NCBI RefSeq assembly: GCF_026013605.1
Contig: NZ_JAPDPJ010000024.1
Span: 18,742-82,741 of the forward strand
Direction of reading: 5' to 3'
DNA from: Plebeiibacterium sediminum
Lineage (GTDB): Bacteria > Bacteroidota > Bacteroidia > Bacteroidales > Marinilabiliaceae
Length of the DNA: 64,000 bases
In this document: piece by piece, positions 8,511-16,389 of the stretch
Layout: the number at the start of each line of letters is the position of its first letter
How positions within the stretch are numbered: the first letter of the stretch is position 1
The notes under the pieces: generated by a model
What the model was told of the DNA's origin: nothing
The model's database searches: none
What the model saw: only the letters and a program-made list of their open reading frames with translations
Position numbers and translations under genes: made by a program

Positions 8511-10964
8511 TTAGATGAATAAATTTAGGTTTGACTGTTCAGCTTCTTCAAGGTAGTTAGCTACACCACCAATGTTTACACCTTCAATCAACTCTTCCTT
8601 CTGAACACCCATAATATCCATACTCATCTGACAGGCAATCATATTAATTCCACTGGCTTTCGCTTGTTGAATCATAGTTTCCAGCGCATCAACATTTTTG
8701 TCTTTCATACGTAGCTTCATCATTCTACGTCCCATACCTCCCATATTCATATTCGAAAGCTTCAGCTTTCCGGCATGACCAGGCATCATTTTATCAAACA
8801 TATTGCCCATCATATCCTTTTTCACTTTTGGTCGGTTTACATCTTTAATCACATTTAATCCCCAGAAAGTAAAGAACATTGTTACCTTTTTACCCATACT
8901 GGCAGCGCCATTGGCAATTACAAACGAAGCAAGAGCTCTGTCCATATCATCACTAAAAACAACCATTGTTTTATGGTCGGCATCAGCTTTTAAAAGGGTA
9001 CTATTATCAGTATCTTTCTTAAACTTTTCAATAATAGCAGTAATCTCGCCTGCATTATTTTCACGCTTTACCAAACGGTTTCCCGTTACTTTACACCACG
9101 AGGCCACATCATTATAAAATCCTGGATCGGTAGCTGTAACTTCCAGGCGATCACCATACTCAATTGCATCAATACTCTCTTTCAACTTCAATATTGGCCC
9201 CGGACACTGCAATCCGCATGCATCAACAGCCATTGCCTTAACATTTATACTTGGCATTTCCACTTCTTCCTTTTTTTCCTGTTCAACCTCTGAAAAGAAA
9301 ATAGCATTTGATTGTTCAGCCATCGCCTGCTTGTACACCTTTAAACCTCCTGAAAGATTGTACACATCTTCAAATCCGTTTTGTTTTAAAATACGAGCAG
9401 CTACATACCCACGTAAACCAACACCACAATAGATCATAATCTTTTTATCTTTCGGAATACGATCTAAATTTTCTCGTAATTTATCTAACTCAATATTTAC
9501 TGAATCTTCAATAGCCTCAATAGAAACTTCCTCAGGAGTACGAATATCTATTACAAAGCACTCCTTTTTAATTCTTTTATGAAATTTAAAAGGCGACAAA
9601 GGCTTAAATAATCCTTTGATGATATTTTCAGCATTGTATCCAGCCTGATTTACAGGGTCTTTTGCAGAACTAAATGGCGGTGCATAAGCATGCTCAATTT
9701 CTTGTAAATCATAGATAGTACCTTCATTTTTAATAACTGTAGCCAAAAGATCCAAACGTTTATCCACACCTTTGTACCCAATCACCTGTCCACCATAAAG
9801 TTTACCAGACTTAGGATCGAAGCTAATTTTAAGCATCATTTGCATAGATCCCGGATAATAACCGGCATGTGAACCTGCATGAACAATAGTACAATCGTGT
9901 TTAATACCAGCTGCTTTCAATCCACGATGCGTCATTCCGGTAATACCGGCAGTCATATCAAAAACCTTGGCAATAGCAGTTCCTATGGAACCTTTGTATT
10001 TACGATTATGTCCGTAAACCATATTATCTGCCAAAATTCTTCCCTGACGATTTGCCGGACCTGCTAAAAACGCGATAGTTGGCTTTTTTGTAATTGGATG
10101 TGGAAACTCAATACTGTCACCAACAGCATAAATATCTTTTTCAGAAGTTTGCAGGTAATCATCTACCCATACACCACCTGTTTCTCCAATTTTTAAACCT
10201 GCATCTTTAGCTAAAGTAGTATCAGGACGAACTCCAATAGAAAGAATAATAAAATCAGCCTGAATAATTCTGCCGCTTGATAAAGAAACCTCAATTAAAT
10301 TGCCTACTTGCTTAAATTCTTTAACAGCATCTTCTAAAAATAAACCAACTTCCTTTTCTTTAAAATGATGATGCAATGGAGCTGCTATCTCACTATCCAT
10401 CATATTCATCACTTGCGGAGCTGCTTCAACAACCGATACTTTTACACCTCTGTGATGCAGATTTTCAGCCATTTCCAGTCCGATAAAACCAGCGCCAACA
10501 ACAACTGCTGAACGAGGCGTTTTATCATCAACAAATGATTTAATTTTATCAGTATCCTCTACATTTCTTAAAGTAAATATATTAGGTAACTCAATTCCTG
10601 GAATTGGAGGTTTTACAGGTGTGGCTCCTGGAGAAAGCACTAATTTATCATACGACTCCGTATAAACATCTCCGGTTTTAATAGATTTTACAGTAATCTC
10701 CTTCTTGTTTGGATCAACAGAAGTTACCATTGAAAATACACGGATATCAATATTAAAGCGCGATCCAAAAGATTCTGGAGTTTGAACCAAAAGCTTTTCA
10801 CGCTCTTTTATGACTCCTCCAATGTAATACGGAAGACCACAATTGGCATATGAAATATGCGGTCCTTTTTCAAACATGATGATTTCAGCCTTCTCATCAA
10901 TTCTTCTCAACCTGGCTGCAGTAGTAGCTCCTCCTGCAACACCTCCAACAATTAAGTACTTCAT
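8511..10964 (-). CDS. CoA-disulfide reductase-rhodanese-TusA-DsrE fusion
   Basis: An 817-residue four-domain cytoplasmic protein. Residues 1-~445 are an FAD/NAD(P)H reductase of the CoA-disulfide reductase family: GGVAGGATTAARLRR at the N-terminus, redox Cys42 in YANCGLPYY, and the second dinucleotide motif VVGAGFIGLEMAENL. Residues ~455-545 are a rhodanese domain with YCGVGLRGY, which holds the persulfide Cys. Residues ~570-645 are a TusA domain with CGLQCPGPILKLK. The rest is DsrE2-like, with ACQMSMDIMGV. All four modules pass sulfane sulfur between Cys residues, so the protein probably reduces or relays CoA or protein persulfides. The gene is monocistronic. Confidence 0.9.
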   Translation of the reverse strand: MKYLIVGGVAGGATTAARLRRIDEKAEIIMFEKGPHISYANCGLPYYIGGVIKEREKLLVQTPESFGSRFNIDIRVFSMVTSVDPNKKEITVKSIKTGDVYTESYDKLVLSPGATPVKPPIPGIELPNIFTLRNVEDTDKIKSFVDDKTPRSAVVVGAGFIGLEMAENLHHRGVKVSVVEAAPQVMNMMDSEIAAPLHHHFKEKEVGLFLEDAVKEFKQVGNLIEVSLSSGRIIQADFIILSIGVRPDTTLAKDAGLKIGETGGVWVDDYLQTSEKDIYAVGDSIEFPHPITKKPTIAFLAGPANRQGRILADNMVYGHNRKYKGSIGTAIAKVFDMTAGITGMTHRGLKAAGIKHDCTIVHAGSHAGYYPGSMQMMLKISFDPKSGKLYGGQVIGYKGVDKRLDLLATVIKNEGTIYDLQEIEHAYAPPFSSAKDPVNQAGYNAENIIKGLFKPLSPFKFHKRIKKECFVIDIRTPEEVSIEAIEDSVNIELDKLRENLDRIPKDKKIMIYCGVGLRGYVAARILKQNGFEDVYNLSGGLKVYKQAMAEQSNAIFFSEVEQEKKEEVEMPSINVKAMAVDACGLQCPGPILKLKESIDAIEYGDRLEVTATDPGFYNDVASWCKVTGNRLVKRENNAGEITAIIEKFKKDTDNSTLLKADADHKTMVVFSDDMDRALASFVIANGAASMGKKVTMFFTFWGLNVIKDVNRPKVKKDMMGNMFDKMMPGHAGKLKLSNMNMGGMGRRMMKLRMKDKNVDALETMIQQAKASGINMIACQMSMDIMGVQKEELIEGVNIGGVANYLEEAEQSNLNLFI

Positions 10965-11021
10965 TTTGATTTATATATTATAGTTATTTTTTATCTCTAT
11001 CCTGGTAAAATTTTAAAGCTG

Positions 11022-11029
11022 CAAATATA
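11022..11029 (-). promoter_or_regulatory. -7 promoter element of the CoA-disulfide reductase gene
   Basis: Read on the minus strand the sequence is TATATTTG, a perfect match to the Bacteroidota TAnnTTTG element, 58 bases upstream of the start codon. No clear -33 TTG was found at the expected distance. Confidence 0.5.
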
Positions 11030-11126
11030 GTTATATTTCTATATCTATTTATTTGCATATTTATGTTATTGAACACTTCGATATGATTTAACCTATTGTT
11101 AACAAATCAGAATGTTAATCAAGGGG

Positions 11127-11143
11127 TTCGCTAATGGCGAAGC
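11127..11143. repeat. REP-like hairpin upstream of the RAYT gene
   Basis: TTCGC-TAATG-GCGAA forms a short stem-loop about 85 bases before the RAYT start. The stem matches the TTCGCT/AGCGAA part of the palindrome inside the RAYT coding sequence. Confidence 0.55.
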
Positions 11144-11226
11144 ACTAGATAAAAACATGGATACAAATAGATGATTTTGAAATAGTTTTAATAATTTAGA
11201 GAGAATCATCACTCGATTAACTTTTT

Positions 11227-11841
11227 ATGAAATTCCAAACCAACCATTTATTCCACATCTACAACCAAGGGAATAACAGACAACAAATCTTCTTTGAAAG
11301 CAAAAATTACTTATTCTTCTTGAATAAAATCAGAATTCATATTTTACCTTATTGCGATATACTTGCCTGGTGCTTAATGCCAAATCATTTTCATTTGATG
11401 GTTAGAGTGAATAAGGTAGAATTAACGACAGCCAACACCGAGGGTTTCGCTCAAAGCGAAGCCCTCGGTACAAAAAACAGAACTTTAAACCAATCAATTG
11501 GCCTAATGTTAAGATCTTACACAAATGCAATTAATAAGCGATACAACCGAACCGGAAGCTTATTCCGAAAAGAAACAAAAGCGGAATGCATCACTTACGC
11601 TGATCACATCACTCCTTCTTTTTTTAACTCAGATTCTGGTTACGTCATCCCATTACAATCTCCAGAAAACCAATATCCACAGATTTGTTTTTATTACATA
11701 TTAAACAATCCTGTAGCTGCAGGAATAGTATGCAAAGCTTCAGATTGGGATTATTCTTCGGCAAAAGATGTTTTGAACTTAAGAAACGGAAACCTGATAA
11801 ACAAGGATGCTATCATGGAGTATGGCCTTACTTTTCGGTAG
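11227..11841 (+). CDS. REP-associated tyrosine transposase (RAYT, Y1/IS200-like)
   Basis: A 204-residue HUH-family single-strand nuclease. The metal-binding HUH motif is in LMPNHFHLMVRV (residues ~55-65), the likely catalytic Tyr is in the NKRYNRTGSLFRK helix, and the C-terminal NNPVAAGIV...WDYSSAKD block is typical of RAYTs. These proteins act on REP palindromes and are usually single-copy domesticated transposases. Residues 71-81 are encoded by a perfect-looking palindrome (11437-11469), apparently an in-frame insertion tolerated between the HUH and Tyr segments. A 43-base near-perfect palindrome begins five bases after the stop. The frame looks intact, so the protein may be active. Confidence 0.88.
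   Translation: MKFQTNHLFHIYNQGNNRQQIFFESKNYLFFLNKIRIHILPYCDILAWCLMPNHFHLMVRVNKVELTTANTEGFAQSEALGTKNRTLNQSIGLMLRSYTNAINKRYNRTGSLFRKETKAECITYADHITPSFFNSDSGYVIPLQSPENQYPQICFYYILNNPVAAGIVCKASDWDYSSAKDVLNLRNGNLINKDAIMEYGLTFR
11437..11469. repeat. REP-like palindrome inside the RAYT coding sequence
   Basis: ACCGAGGG-T-TTCGCT then loop CAA then AGCGAA-G-CCCTCGGT: 14 paired positions plus one T/G mismatch. It is 33 bases long, divisible by three, and keeps the reading frame. Confidence 0.85.
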
Positions 11842-11845
11842 GTGT

Positions 11846-11888
11846 GATTAACTCGTGGTGCGACTTAAAGTCGTACCACGAGTTAATC
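11846..11888. repeat. 43-base palindrome directly after the RAYT stop
   Basis: The arms GATTAACTCGTGGTGCGAC and GTCGTACCACGAGTTAATC are complementary except for one G/T wobble in GGTGC/GTACC. The same asymmetric GGTGC...GTACC core recurs at 41095-41117 and 41148-41170. It could also act as a terminator, although no long T-run follows. Confidence 0.85.
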
Positions 11889-11932
11889 GATCTATATTTT
11901 TATTTACCTTTTTATTCACTTTCTTTGCATAC

Positions 11933-12649
11933 ATGGAGTTAGTAGAAATAAAAGGAGTTGGACCCGTCTTTTTTCAATTGAGTAAGAAAGCTAAACGGCT
12001 GTCCATTAAGCTCAAACCTTTTGAACCCATAAAGGTAGTTGTTCCTGCAACAACGCATCCAAGAGAGGCACTTTCTTTTGTTAATGCTAACCGTGGATGG
12101 ATTTTAGAAAACCTGGCTAAAATAAAAGAAAAGGAGAATGACCTGACCATTTTTGATGAATCCACTGAATTTAAAACACGCTCCTTTGCCTTAAAAATTC
12201 AGAAAGCTCCTATTCAAAATGTGAGGATTCATTTGCGACAAGGTATTTTATCTGTAGAATATCCACATCAACACGATGTAAAATCAACAACTATTCAGGA
12301 ACATATTCGATATGGTATTGAGGAAGCCTTGAGAGTTTCAGCAAAAAATTATCTGCCTCATCGATTACACCAACTTGCTAAAATTCATGGATTTCATTAC
12401 AACAGGGTGTTTATTAAAAATCTAAAATCGCGCTGGGGAAGCTGTTCTCATGTAAATAACATCAATTTAAATTTACATTTGATGCGCCTTCCCGATCATT
12501 TAATAGACAGTGTACTATTGCACGAACTTTGTCATACTGTGGAGAAAAACCATGGCCCAGGTTTTTGGGGATTGATGAACAAAGTTACAGATGGAAAAGC
12601 GAAAATGCTTGATAAAGAAATGAAGAACTATCGAACTGTAATATATTAA
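11933..12649 (+). CDS. YgjP-like zinc metallopeptidase (DUF45)
   Basis: A 238-residue protein of the YgjP/WLM-related metallopeptidase group. Zinc motif: LLHELCHTVEKNHGPGFW near residue 200 (HExxH plus a later His). The N-terminal beta-rich region (KAKRLSIKLKP) and the central KNLKSRWGSCSHVNNINLNLHLM block are family hallmarks. The frame is open back to an ATG at 11855, but that start lies inside the palindrome after the RAYT gene, so the ATG at 11933 is preferred. The dGTPase gene starts two bases after the stop. Cellular role is unknown. Confidence 0.85.
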   Translation: MELVEIKGVGPVFFQLSKKAKRLSIKLKPFEPIKVVVPATTHPREALSFVNANRGWILENLAKIKEKENDLTIFDESTEFKTRSFALKIQKAPIQNVRIHLRQGILSVEYPHQHDVKSTTIQEHIRYGIEEALRVSAKNYLPHRLHQLAKIHGFHYNRVFIKNLKSRWGSCSHVNNINLNLHLMRLPDHLIDSVLLHELCHTVEKNHGPGFWGLMNKVTDGKAKMLDKEMKNYRTVIY

Positions 12650-12651
12650 TT

Positions 12652-13992
12652 ATGAACTGGAACCAACTGTTATCTGTTAAAAGAACAGGTCAGGAAGATA
12701 GAATTAACGATACCAAACATCATAGAACTCAGTTTCAAAGAGATTATGACCGTTTAATATTCTCTTCACCATTCAGAAGATTGCAAGATAAAACCCAGGT
12801 CTTCCCACTACCCGGAAGTATTTTTGTGCACAACAGATTAACGCACAGCCTCGAAGTTGCCAGTGTTGGACGATCTCTTGGGCATAATTTAACGGAGTTC
12901 TTAATTTCGGAAAAAGGTCTTGATAACGATTTAATTCATGAGATTGGTTCCATTGTAGCTACAGCATGTTTGGCTCATGACATGGGAAATCCTCCCTTTG
13001 GCCATTCTGGTGAATCGGCTTTATCTCACTACTTTAAGGAGGGCGAAGGTAAAAAACTAAAAGATCAGTATCCTTTTACTGAGGAAGAATGGAATGACCT
13101 CACTGAATTTGAAGGTAATGCCAATGCATTCAGGTTACTAACACATCAGTTTAATGGCAGAAGAAAAGGAGGTTTTTCGCTTACCTATTCATCTGTAGCT
13201 TCTATTCTGAAATATCCTTATGCATCAGGACAAACAACCAAAAAGAAATATGGATATTTTCAATCGGAAAAGGAAATGTTTCATCGTGTGGTTCAGGAAC
13301 TTGGTTTGATAGAAAAGGAACCCGGTGTTTATTGCCGACATCCATTGGTTTATCTTGTAGAAGCAGCTGATGATATTTGCTACCAGATTATGGATGTTGA
13401 AGATGCACACAAACTTAAAATACTGGATACACAACAAACCAAAGATATTTTGATGTCTTTTTTAAATGATGATGAAGACAAAGGTACCAGAGATCGAATT
13501 GCATCAGTCAGTGAAGAAGTAACAGATATTAATGAACAGATTGCTTTTATAAGAGCTTCAGTAATTGGAAAACTAGTGGCTCAATGCACTCAGGTTTTCA
13601 TCAATAATTACGATAAAATTATGAATGGAGCGTTTGAAGGTAGTCTTACCAAGTATTTGGAAGGAAATACTAACAAAGCAATGAAATACTGTGCTGACTT
13701 ATCTTTTAAGAAAATATACAGACATCCTTCGGTAGTAGAAATTGAAATTTCTGGATTTAAGATTCTCGGTTCGCTATTGCATGAGTATTCAAGAGCTATT
13801 CTAAATCCAAATGATAAATATTCAGAAATGCTTTTACCCTTTATTCCGGAACAATACAAAGTATCGCAAGAAGCTACTGCATACGAAAAACTGCAATCTG
13901 TTTTAGACTACATCAGCGGTATGACAGACATTTATGCATTAGACTTGTACCGGAAAATTAACGGGATTGGCCTGGCCGATAAAAGATTTTAA
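12652..13992 (+). CDS. dgt: deoxyguanosinetriphosphate triphosphohydrolase (dGTPase)
   Basis: A 446-residue HD-domain enzyme that hydrolyses dGTP or other dNTPs to the nucleoside and triphosphate. Metal ligands are visible as HNRLTHSLEVASVGR (residues ~62-75) and HDMGNPPFGHSGE (residues ~113-125), with a later Asp in EAADDICYQIMD. The N-terminal RRLQDKTQVFP block is typical. It is translationally close to the metallopeptidase (two-base gap). Length fits the family. Confidence 0.92.
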   Translation: MNWNQLLSVKRTGQEDRINDTKHHRTQFQRDYDRLIFSSPFRRLQDKTQVFPLPGSIFVHNRLTHSLEVASVGRSLGHNLTEFLISEKGLDNDLIHEIGSIVATACLAHDMGNPPFGHSGESALSHYFKEGEGKKLKDQYPFTEEEWNDLTEFEGNANAFRLLTHQFNGRRKGGFSLTYSSVASILKYPYASGQTTKKKYGYFQSEKEMFHRVVQELGLIEKEPGVYCRHPLVYLVEAADDICYQIMDVEDAHKLKILDTQQTKDILMSFLNDDEDKGTRDRIASVSEEVTDINEQIAFIRASVIGKLVAQCTQVFINNYDKIMNGAFEGSLTKYLEGNTNKAMKYCADLSFKKIYRHPSVVEIEISGFKILGSLLHEYSRAILNPNDKYSEMLLPFIPEQYKVSQEATAYEKLQSVLDYISGMTDIYALDLYRKINGIGLADKRF

Positions 13993-13998
13993 GAAAGA

Positions 13999-14030
13999 GA
14001 TGGATATAGCATTGAGGGACTATATCCATC
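13999..14030. terminator. stem-loop between convergent genes
   Basis: Perfect 11-base stem GATGGATATAG/CTATATCCATC with a 10-base loop, directly after dgt and before the end of the leftward pair. It lacks a good T-run, so terminator function is only likely. Confidence 0.45.
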
Positions 14031-14046
14031 TACCTTTCCCCATTAT

Positions 14047-14400
14047 CTAATTCAAAAAAATCAACTCCAATTCTTCTTTAGCCTCATCCTTTTGGCGGAT
14101 TTTGTACTTACCTGAATTAACAAACTGAAACCCCTTATCTAAAGCAGCATCCATTAATATTAACTCAATTTCTTTAGCAACATTTCCATCTAAATCATTA
14201 TTAAAATACAATAGAAGTTGCTTTTCATTAGCGTCATTAAATTGCACCAATAACGAATTATTTTCTACAAACACTAAATCTTCATAACTATAAGAAACTG
14301 GTAATCCTACTGATTCCAATATTTCCATCACATGTCCAAGTGGTCTAAATCCTAAGCTCATAATGATTCCATTTAAATGTTTATTATCTATTATCTGCAA
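14047..14400 (-). CDS. unknown protein paired with the Nif11-like gene
   Basis: A 117-residue soluble, acidic protein with no recognised domain. A weak core is LGFRPLGHVMEILESVGLPVSYSYEDLVFVENNSLLVQF, followed by a helix-strand pattern. As given, its start overlaps the Nif11-like gene by 17 bases, so the two are probably translated together. A Met at 14361 would give a 104-residue product with a 22-base gap, and both starts are possible. It has no signal peptide, membrane segment or Cys-rich motif. Confidence 0.6.
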   Translation of the reverse strand: MQIIDNKHLNGIIMSLGFRPLGHVMEILESVGLPVSYSYEDLVFVENNSLLVQFNDANEKQLLLYFNNDLDGNVAKEIELILMDAALDKGFQFVNSGKYKIRQKDEAKEELELIFLN

Positions 14401-14635
14401 CTATTAATTTTATCAGGTTAACAACGTTTTCCAATTCGTCGTGATCCTTTTCTAACTGGCATTGAAGTACCATCATATTATAGGCATCTTCAAATTCGTT
14501 CTCGTCAAAAGCCAAATCCTTTTCAGCAATAAACTGGTTGAATCCCTCAACTCCTTTTACCAGATACATCTCTTTTCTGAAAGCTGCATCCGTTTGTACT
14601 TTTTTTATTAAATTTTTTGCATTTTGAACAGACAT
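14384..14635 (-). CDS. Nif11-like domain protein
   Basis: An 83-residue helical acidic protein whose N-terminal ~50 residues resemble the Nif11 domain: AKNLIKKVQTDAAFRKEM, then GVEGFNQFIAEKDLAF and ENEFEDAYNMM. Nif11 domains occur in nitrogen-fixation clusters and as leader regions of RiPP precursors. There is no Gly-Gly cleavage site and no Cys/Ser/Thr-rich core, so a precursor role is unlikely. The start has an unusually strong ribosome site for this phylum (AAAGGAGGAG, 14639-14648 on the minus strand). Domain assignment is by eye. Confidence 0.6.
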   Translation of the reverse strand: MSVQNAKNLIKKVQTDAAFRKEMYLVKGVEGFNQFIAEKDLAFDENEFEDAYNMMVLQCQLEKDHDELENVVNLIKLIVADNR

Positions 14636-14638
14636 GGC

Positions 14639-14648
14639 TCCTCCTTTT
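14639..14648 (-). promoter_or_regulatory. strong Shine-Dalgarno of the Nif11-like gene
   Basis: Minus-strand AAAGGAGGAG lies four to five bases before the ATG. Such an extended anti-16S match is rare among the genes in this window and fixes the start at 14635. Confidence 0.65.
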
Positions 14649-14966
14649 TTTAAAATCCTACATTTTTGTATTTTTTCACCCGGTTTATTACCATTTTGTA
14701 ATATTCCTTTTTCCTCAAAATCCCAGTTTTCATAAGCATTACAGAACTATTGTAATGCTTTCATATAATAGTGCAACATCCATACCTAAACTGAGCCAGA
14801 TAAATATAAAAGCGATATGAAAATTTTACTTTTATATTTCATTCGTCCGATTTTCCTATATATATAATATGTATCTGAATAAAAAATACGTTACTTTCTA
14901 TTTATCAATTTGTTATACTTCATTAAAATAAATCAAAAAAAAAATGATGTTTTTTGAAATTTATAG
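14649..14966. other. AT-rich divergent intergenic region
   Basis: About 320 bases between the leftward Nif11-like gene and the rightward cold-shock gene. Apart from the promoter listed next, only AT-rich sequence and an implausible short ORF are seen. Confidence 0.6.
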
Positions 14967-14995
14967 TTGATATCCAACTTTTAATGATACATTTG
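14967..14995 (+). promoter_or_regulatory. cold-shock gene promoter
   Basis: TTG at 14967-14969 and TACATTTG at 14988-14995 are separated by 18 bases, close to the Bacteroidota -33/-7 arrangement. The predicted start of transcription lies about 20 bases before the csp ATG. Confidence 0.6.
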
Positions 14996-15021
14996 TAGCA
15001 TAGTATTTATTTAATTTTATT

Positions 15022-15213
15022 ATGAAAGAAGGAAAAGTAAAATTCTTTAATGATTCAAAAGGTTTTGGATTTATTAAAGACAACGACTCAAACAACGAGT
15101 ATTTTGTACATGTAACTGGTCTTATTGATGAAATCAAAGAAGACGACGAAGTTACCTTTGAATTAAAAGAAGGTAGAAAAGGATTAAATGCGGTTAATGT
15201 AAAGTTGGCATAA
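15022..15213 (+). CDS. cold-shock domain protein (CspA family)
   Basis: A 63-residue OB-fold RNA/ssDNA-binding protein. RNP1 is KGFGFI (residues ~14-19) and RNP2 is EYFVHVTG (residues ~27-34); the usual FxDSKGFGFI and GxxAVNV segments are present. Such proteins act as RNA chaperones. It is slightly shorter than the usual 66-70 residues but complete. It has its own promoter and a strong terminator, so it is monocistronic. Confidence 0.93.
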   Translation: MKEGKVKFFNDSKGFGFIKDNDSNNEYFVHVTGLIDEIKEDDEVTFELKEGRKGLNAVNVKLA

Positions 15214-15246
15214 CGATATTTCAATATAATTAGTACGCAAGAGTCC

Positions 15247-15274
15247 AAACCCCGCTTAATAAGCGGGGTTTTTT
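15247..15274 (+). terminator. Rho-independent terminator of the cold-shock gene
   Basis: AACCCCGCTT-AAT-AAGCGGGGTT followed by TTTT; perfect GC-rich stem 34 bases after the stop. Confidence 0.9.
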
Positions 15275-15315
15275 GGTTTATACCATTTTCAAGGGCAAGA
15301 TTTCCACTTTTTTTT

Positions 15316-15323
15316 TATATTTG
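15316..15323 (+). promoter_or_regulatory. -7 element of the tRNA-Arg promoter
   Basis: TATATTTG, a perfect TAnnTTTG match, 17 bases before the tRNA 5' end. Confidence 0.6.
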
Positions 15324-15340
15324 CACCCACATAAAGGGAT

Positions 15341-15412
15341 GGCCTCATAGTTCAAGGGATAGAATAGTTGTTTCCTAAACAATAGATACTGGTTCGAGTC
15401 CAGTTGGGGCTA
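15341..15412 (+). tRNA. tRNA-Arg (anticodon CCT)
   Basis: A full cloverleaf folds: acceptor GGCCTCA/TGGGGCT with one G-U at each of two positions, D-stem GTTC/GAAT, anticodon stem GTTGT/ACAAT with loop TTCCTAA (anticodon CCT), and T-arm ACTGG-TTCGAGT-CCAGT. The discriminator base is A and CCA is not encoded. It reads AGG codons. Confidence 0.93.
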
Positions 15413-15418
15413 CTGATT

Positions 15419-15454
15419 AAATGCTGATTTCTTATAGAAATTCAGCATTTTTTT
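15419..15454 (+). terminator. terminator of the tRNA-Arg transcript
   Basis: AAATGCTGA/TCAGCATTT stem, extended by TTTC/GAAA, followed by a seven-T run. Confidence 0.85.
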
Positions 15455-15540
15455 ATTTTACCCCCTCCATTTCATTAAAAAGCTTAAATAAAATGAATTC
15501 TTAGGCATTTTCACAAATAAACCTTTCCTTTGTTTTCTAT

Positions 15541-16302
15541 ATGGAAGCATTATTAAATCCTTTAAATACAGATTGGACTACCTGGTGGTTAACCATTCTC
15601 TGTGCGCTTGTTGCCGGATTAAGTAAAAGTGGATTAAAAGGATTTGCGATGATCAACATTCCTATTTTAGCCCATTTATATGGTGGAATGGCTTCTGTGG
15701 GAATACTTCTACCCTTTTTAATATTTGGCGACACATTTGCTGTAATATATTACAGAAGAAGCGCTGAATGGAAATACATCAAGAAACTTCTTCCGTGGGC
15801 CATTATTGGAATTGTATTAGCTGTTTTTGTTGGAAAATATGTAAACGACGATCAGTTTAGAACCACAATTGCAATAGCCATTCTTATTTGCTTGGCCATA
15901 CTTGTTTACAGAGATGTAATTAATGGTTCTGTAGATCTTACTAAAAAGAAATGGTTCTCGTCTTCATTAGGTTTATCAGGTGGTTTTGCTACAATGATAG
16001 GCAATGCTGCTGGTCCTATCTTTAATTTATACCTGATGAGTATGCGCTTACCTAAAGATACCTTTATCGGCACTGGGGCATACTTTTATTTAGTACTTAA
16101 TCTCATCAAAGTACCAATACATGTTGTTTATTGGAAATCTATTACCATGGAAACCTTTCAATTGAACCTGGTATGTTTGCCAGTATTAATTATTGGAGCT
16201 TTTATTGGCAAAAGAGTGGTAAAACTGATTCCTGAAAAAGCTTACAGGATATTTGTAATGGGTGTAATTACAATTTCTGCTATCATGTTATTTTTCAAAT
16301 AG
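15541..16302 (+). CDS. TauE/SafE-family sulfite/anion exporter
   Basis: A 253-residue integral membrane protein with about eight hydrophobic segments. The duplicated family pattern is visible: N-terminal AGLSKSGLKGFAMINIPILA and the second-half GLSGGFATMIGNAAGPIFNLYLM. TauE/SafE proteins are thought to export sulfite, sulfoacetate or similar sulfur anions. There is no sulfur gene directly beside it; the persulfide-handling fusion protein lies 4.6 kb away on the other strand. It appears monocistronic. Confidence 0.85.
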   Translation: MEALLNPLNTDWTTWWLTILCALVAGLSKSGLKGFAMINIPILAHLYGGMASVGILLPFLIFGDTFAVIYYRRSAEWKYIKKLLPWAIIGIVLAVFVGKYVNDDQFRTTIAIAILICLAILVYRDVINGSVDLTKKKWFSSSLGLSGGFATMIGNAAGPIFNLYLMSMRLPKDTFIGTGAYFYLVLNLIKVPIHVVYWKSITMETFQLNLVCLPVLIIGAFIGKRVVKLIPEKAYRIFVMGVITISAIMLFFK

Positions 16303-16317
16303 CATTTAAAAAATAAA

Positions 16318-16355
16318 CCCACACCAGTTTTGTTATAAACAACTACCAGTGTGGG
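16318..16355 (-). terminator. terminator of the S9 peptidase gene
   Basis: Stem CCCACAC/GTGTGGG; on the minus strand it is followed by TTTATTTTTT, consistent with ending the leftward peptidase transcript. Confidence 0.65.
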
Positions 16356-16389
16356 ATCAACATCAATAAATTAAATAATCAAAATTGGC

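Noticed and set aside
11685..11942. ORF overlapping the RAYT 3' end
   Set aside because: It runs through the RAYT C-terminus in another frame and across the palindrome; no support.
14617..14820. 67-codon rightward ORF in the Nif11/csp gap
   Set aside because: It overlaps the start and ribosome site of the leftward Nif11-like gene and has no protein-like pattern beyond hydrophobic AT-rich codons.
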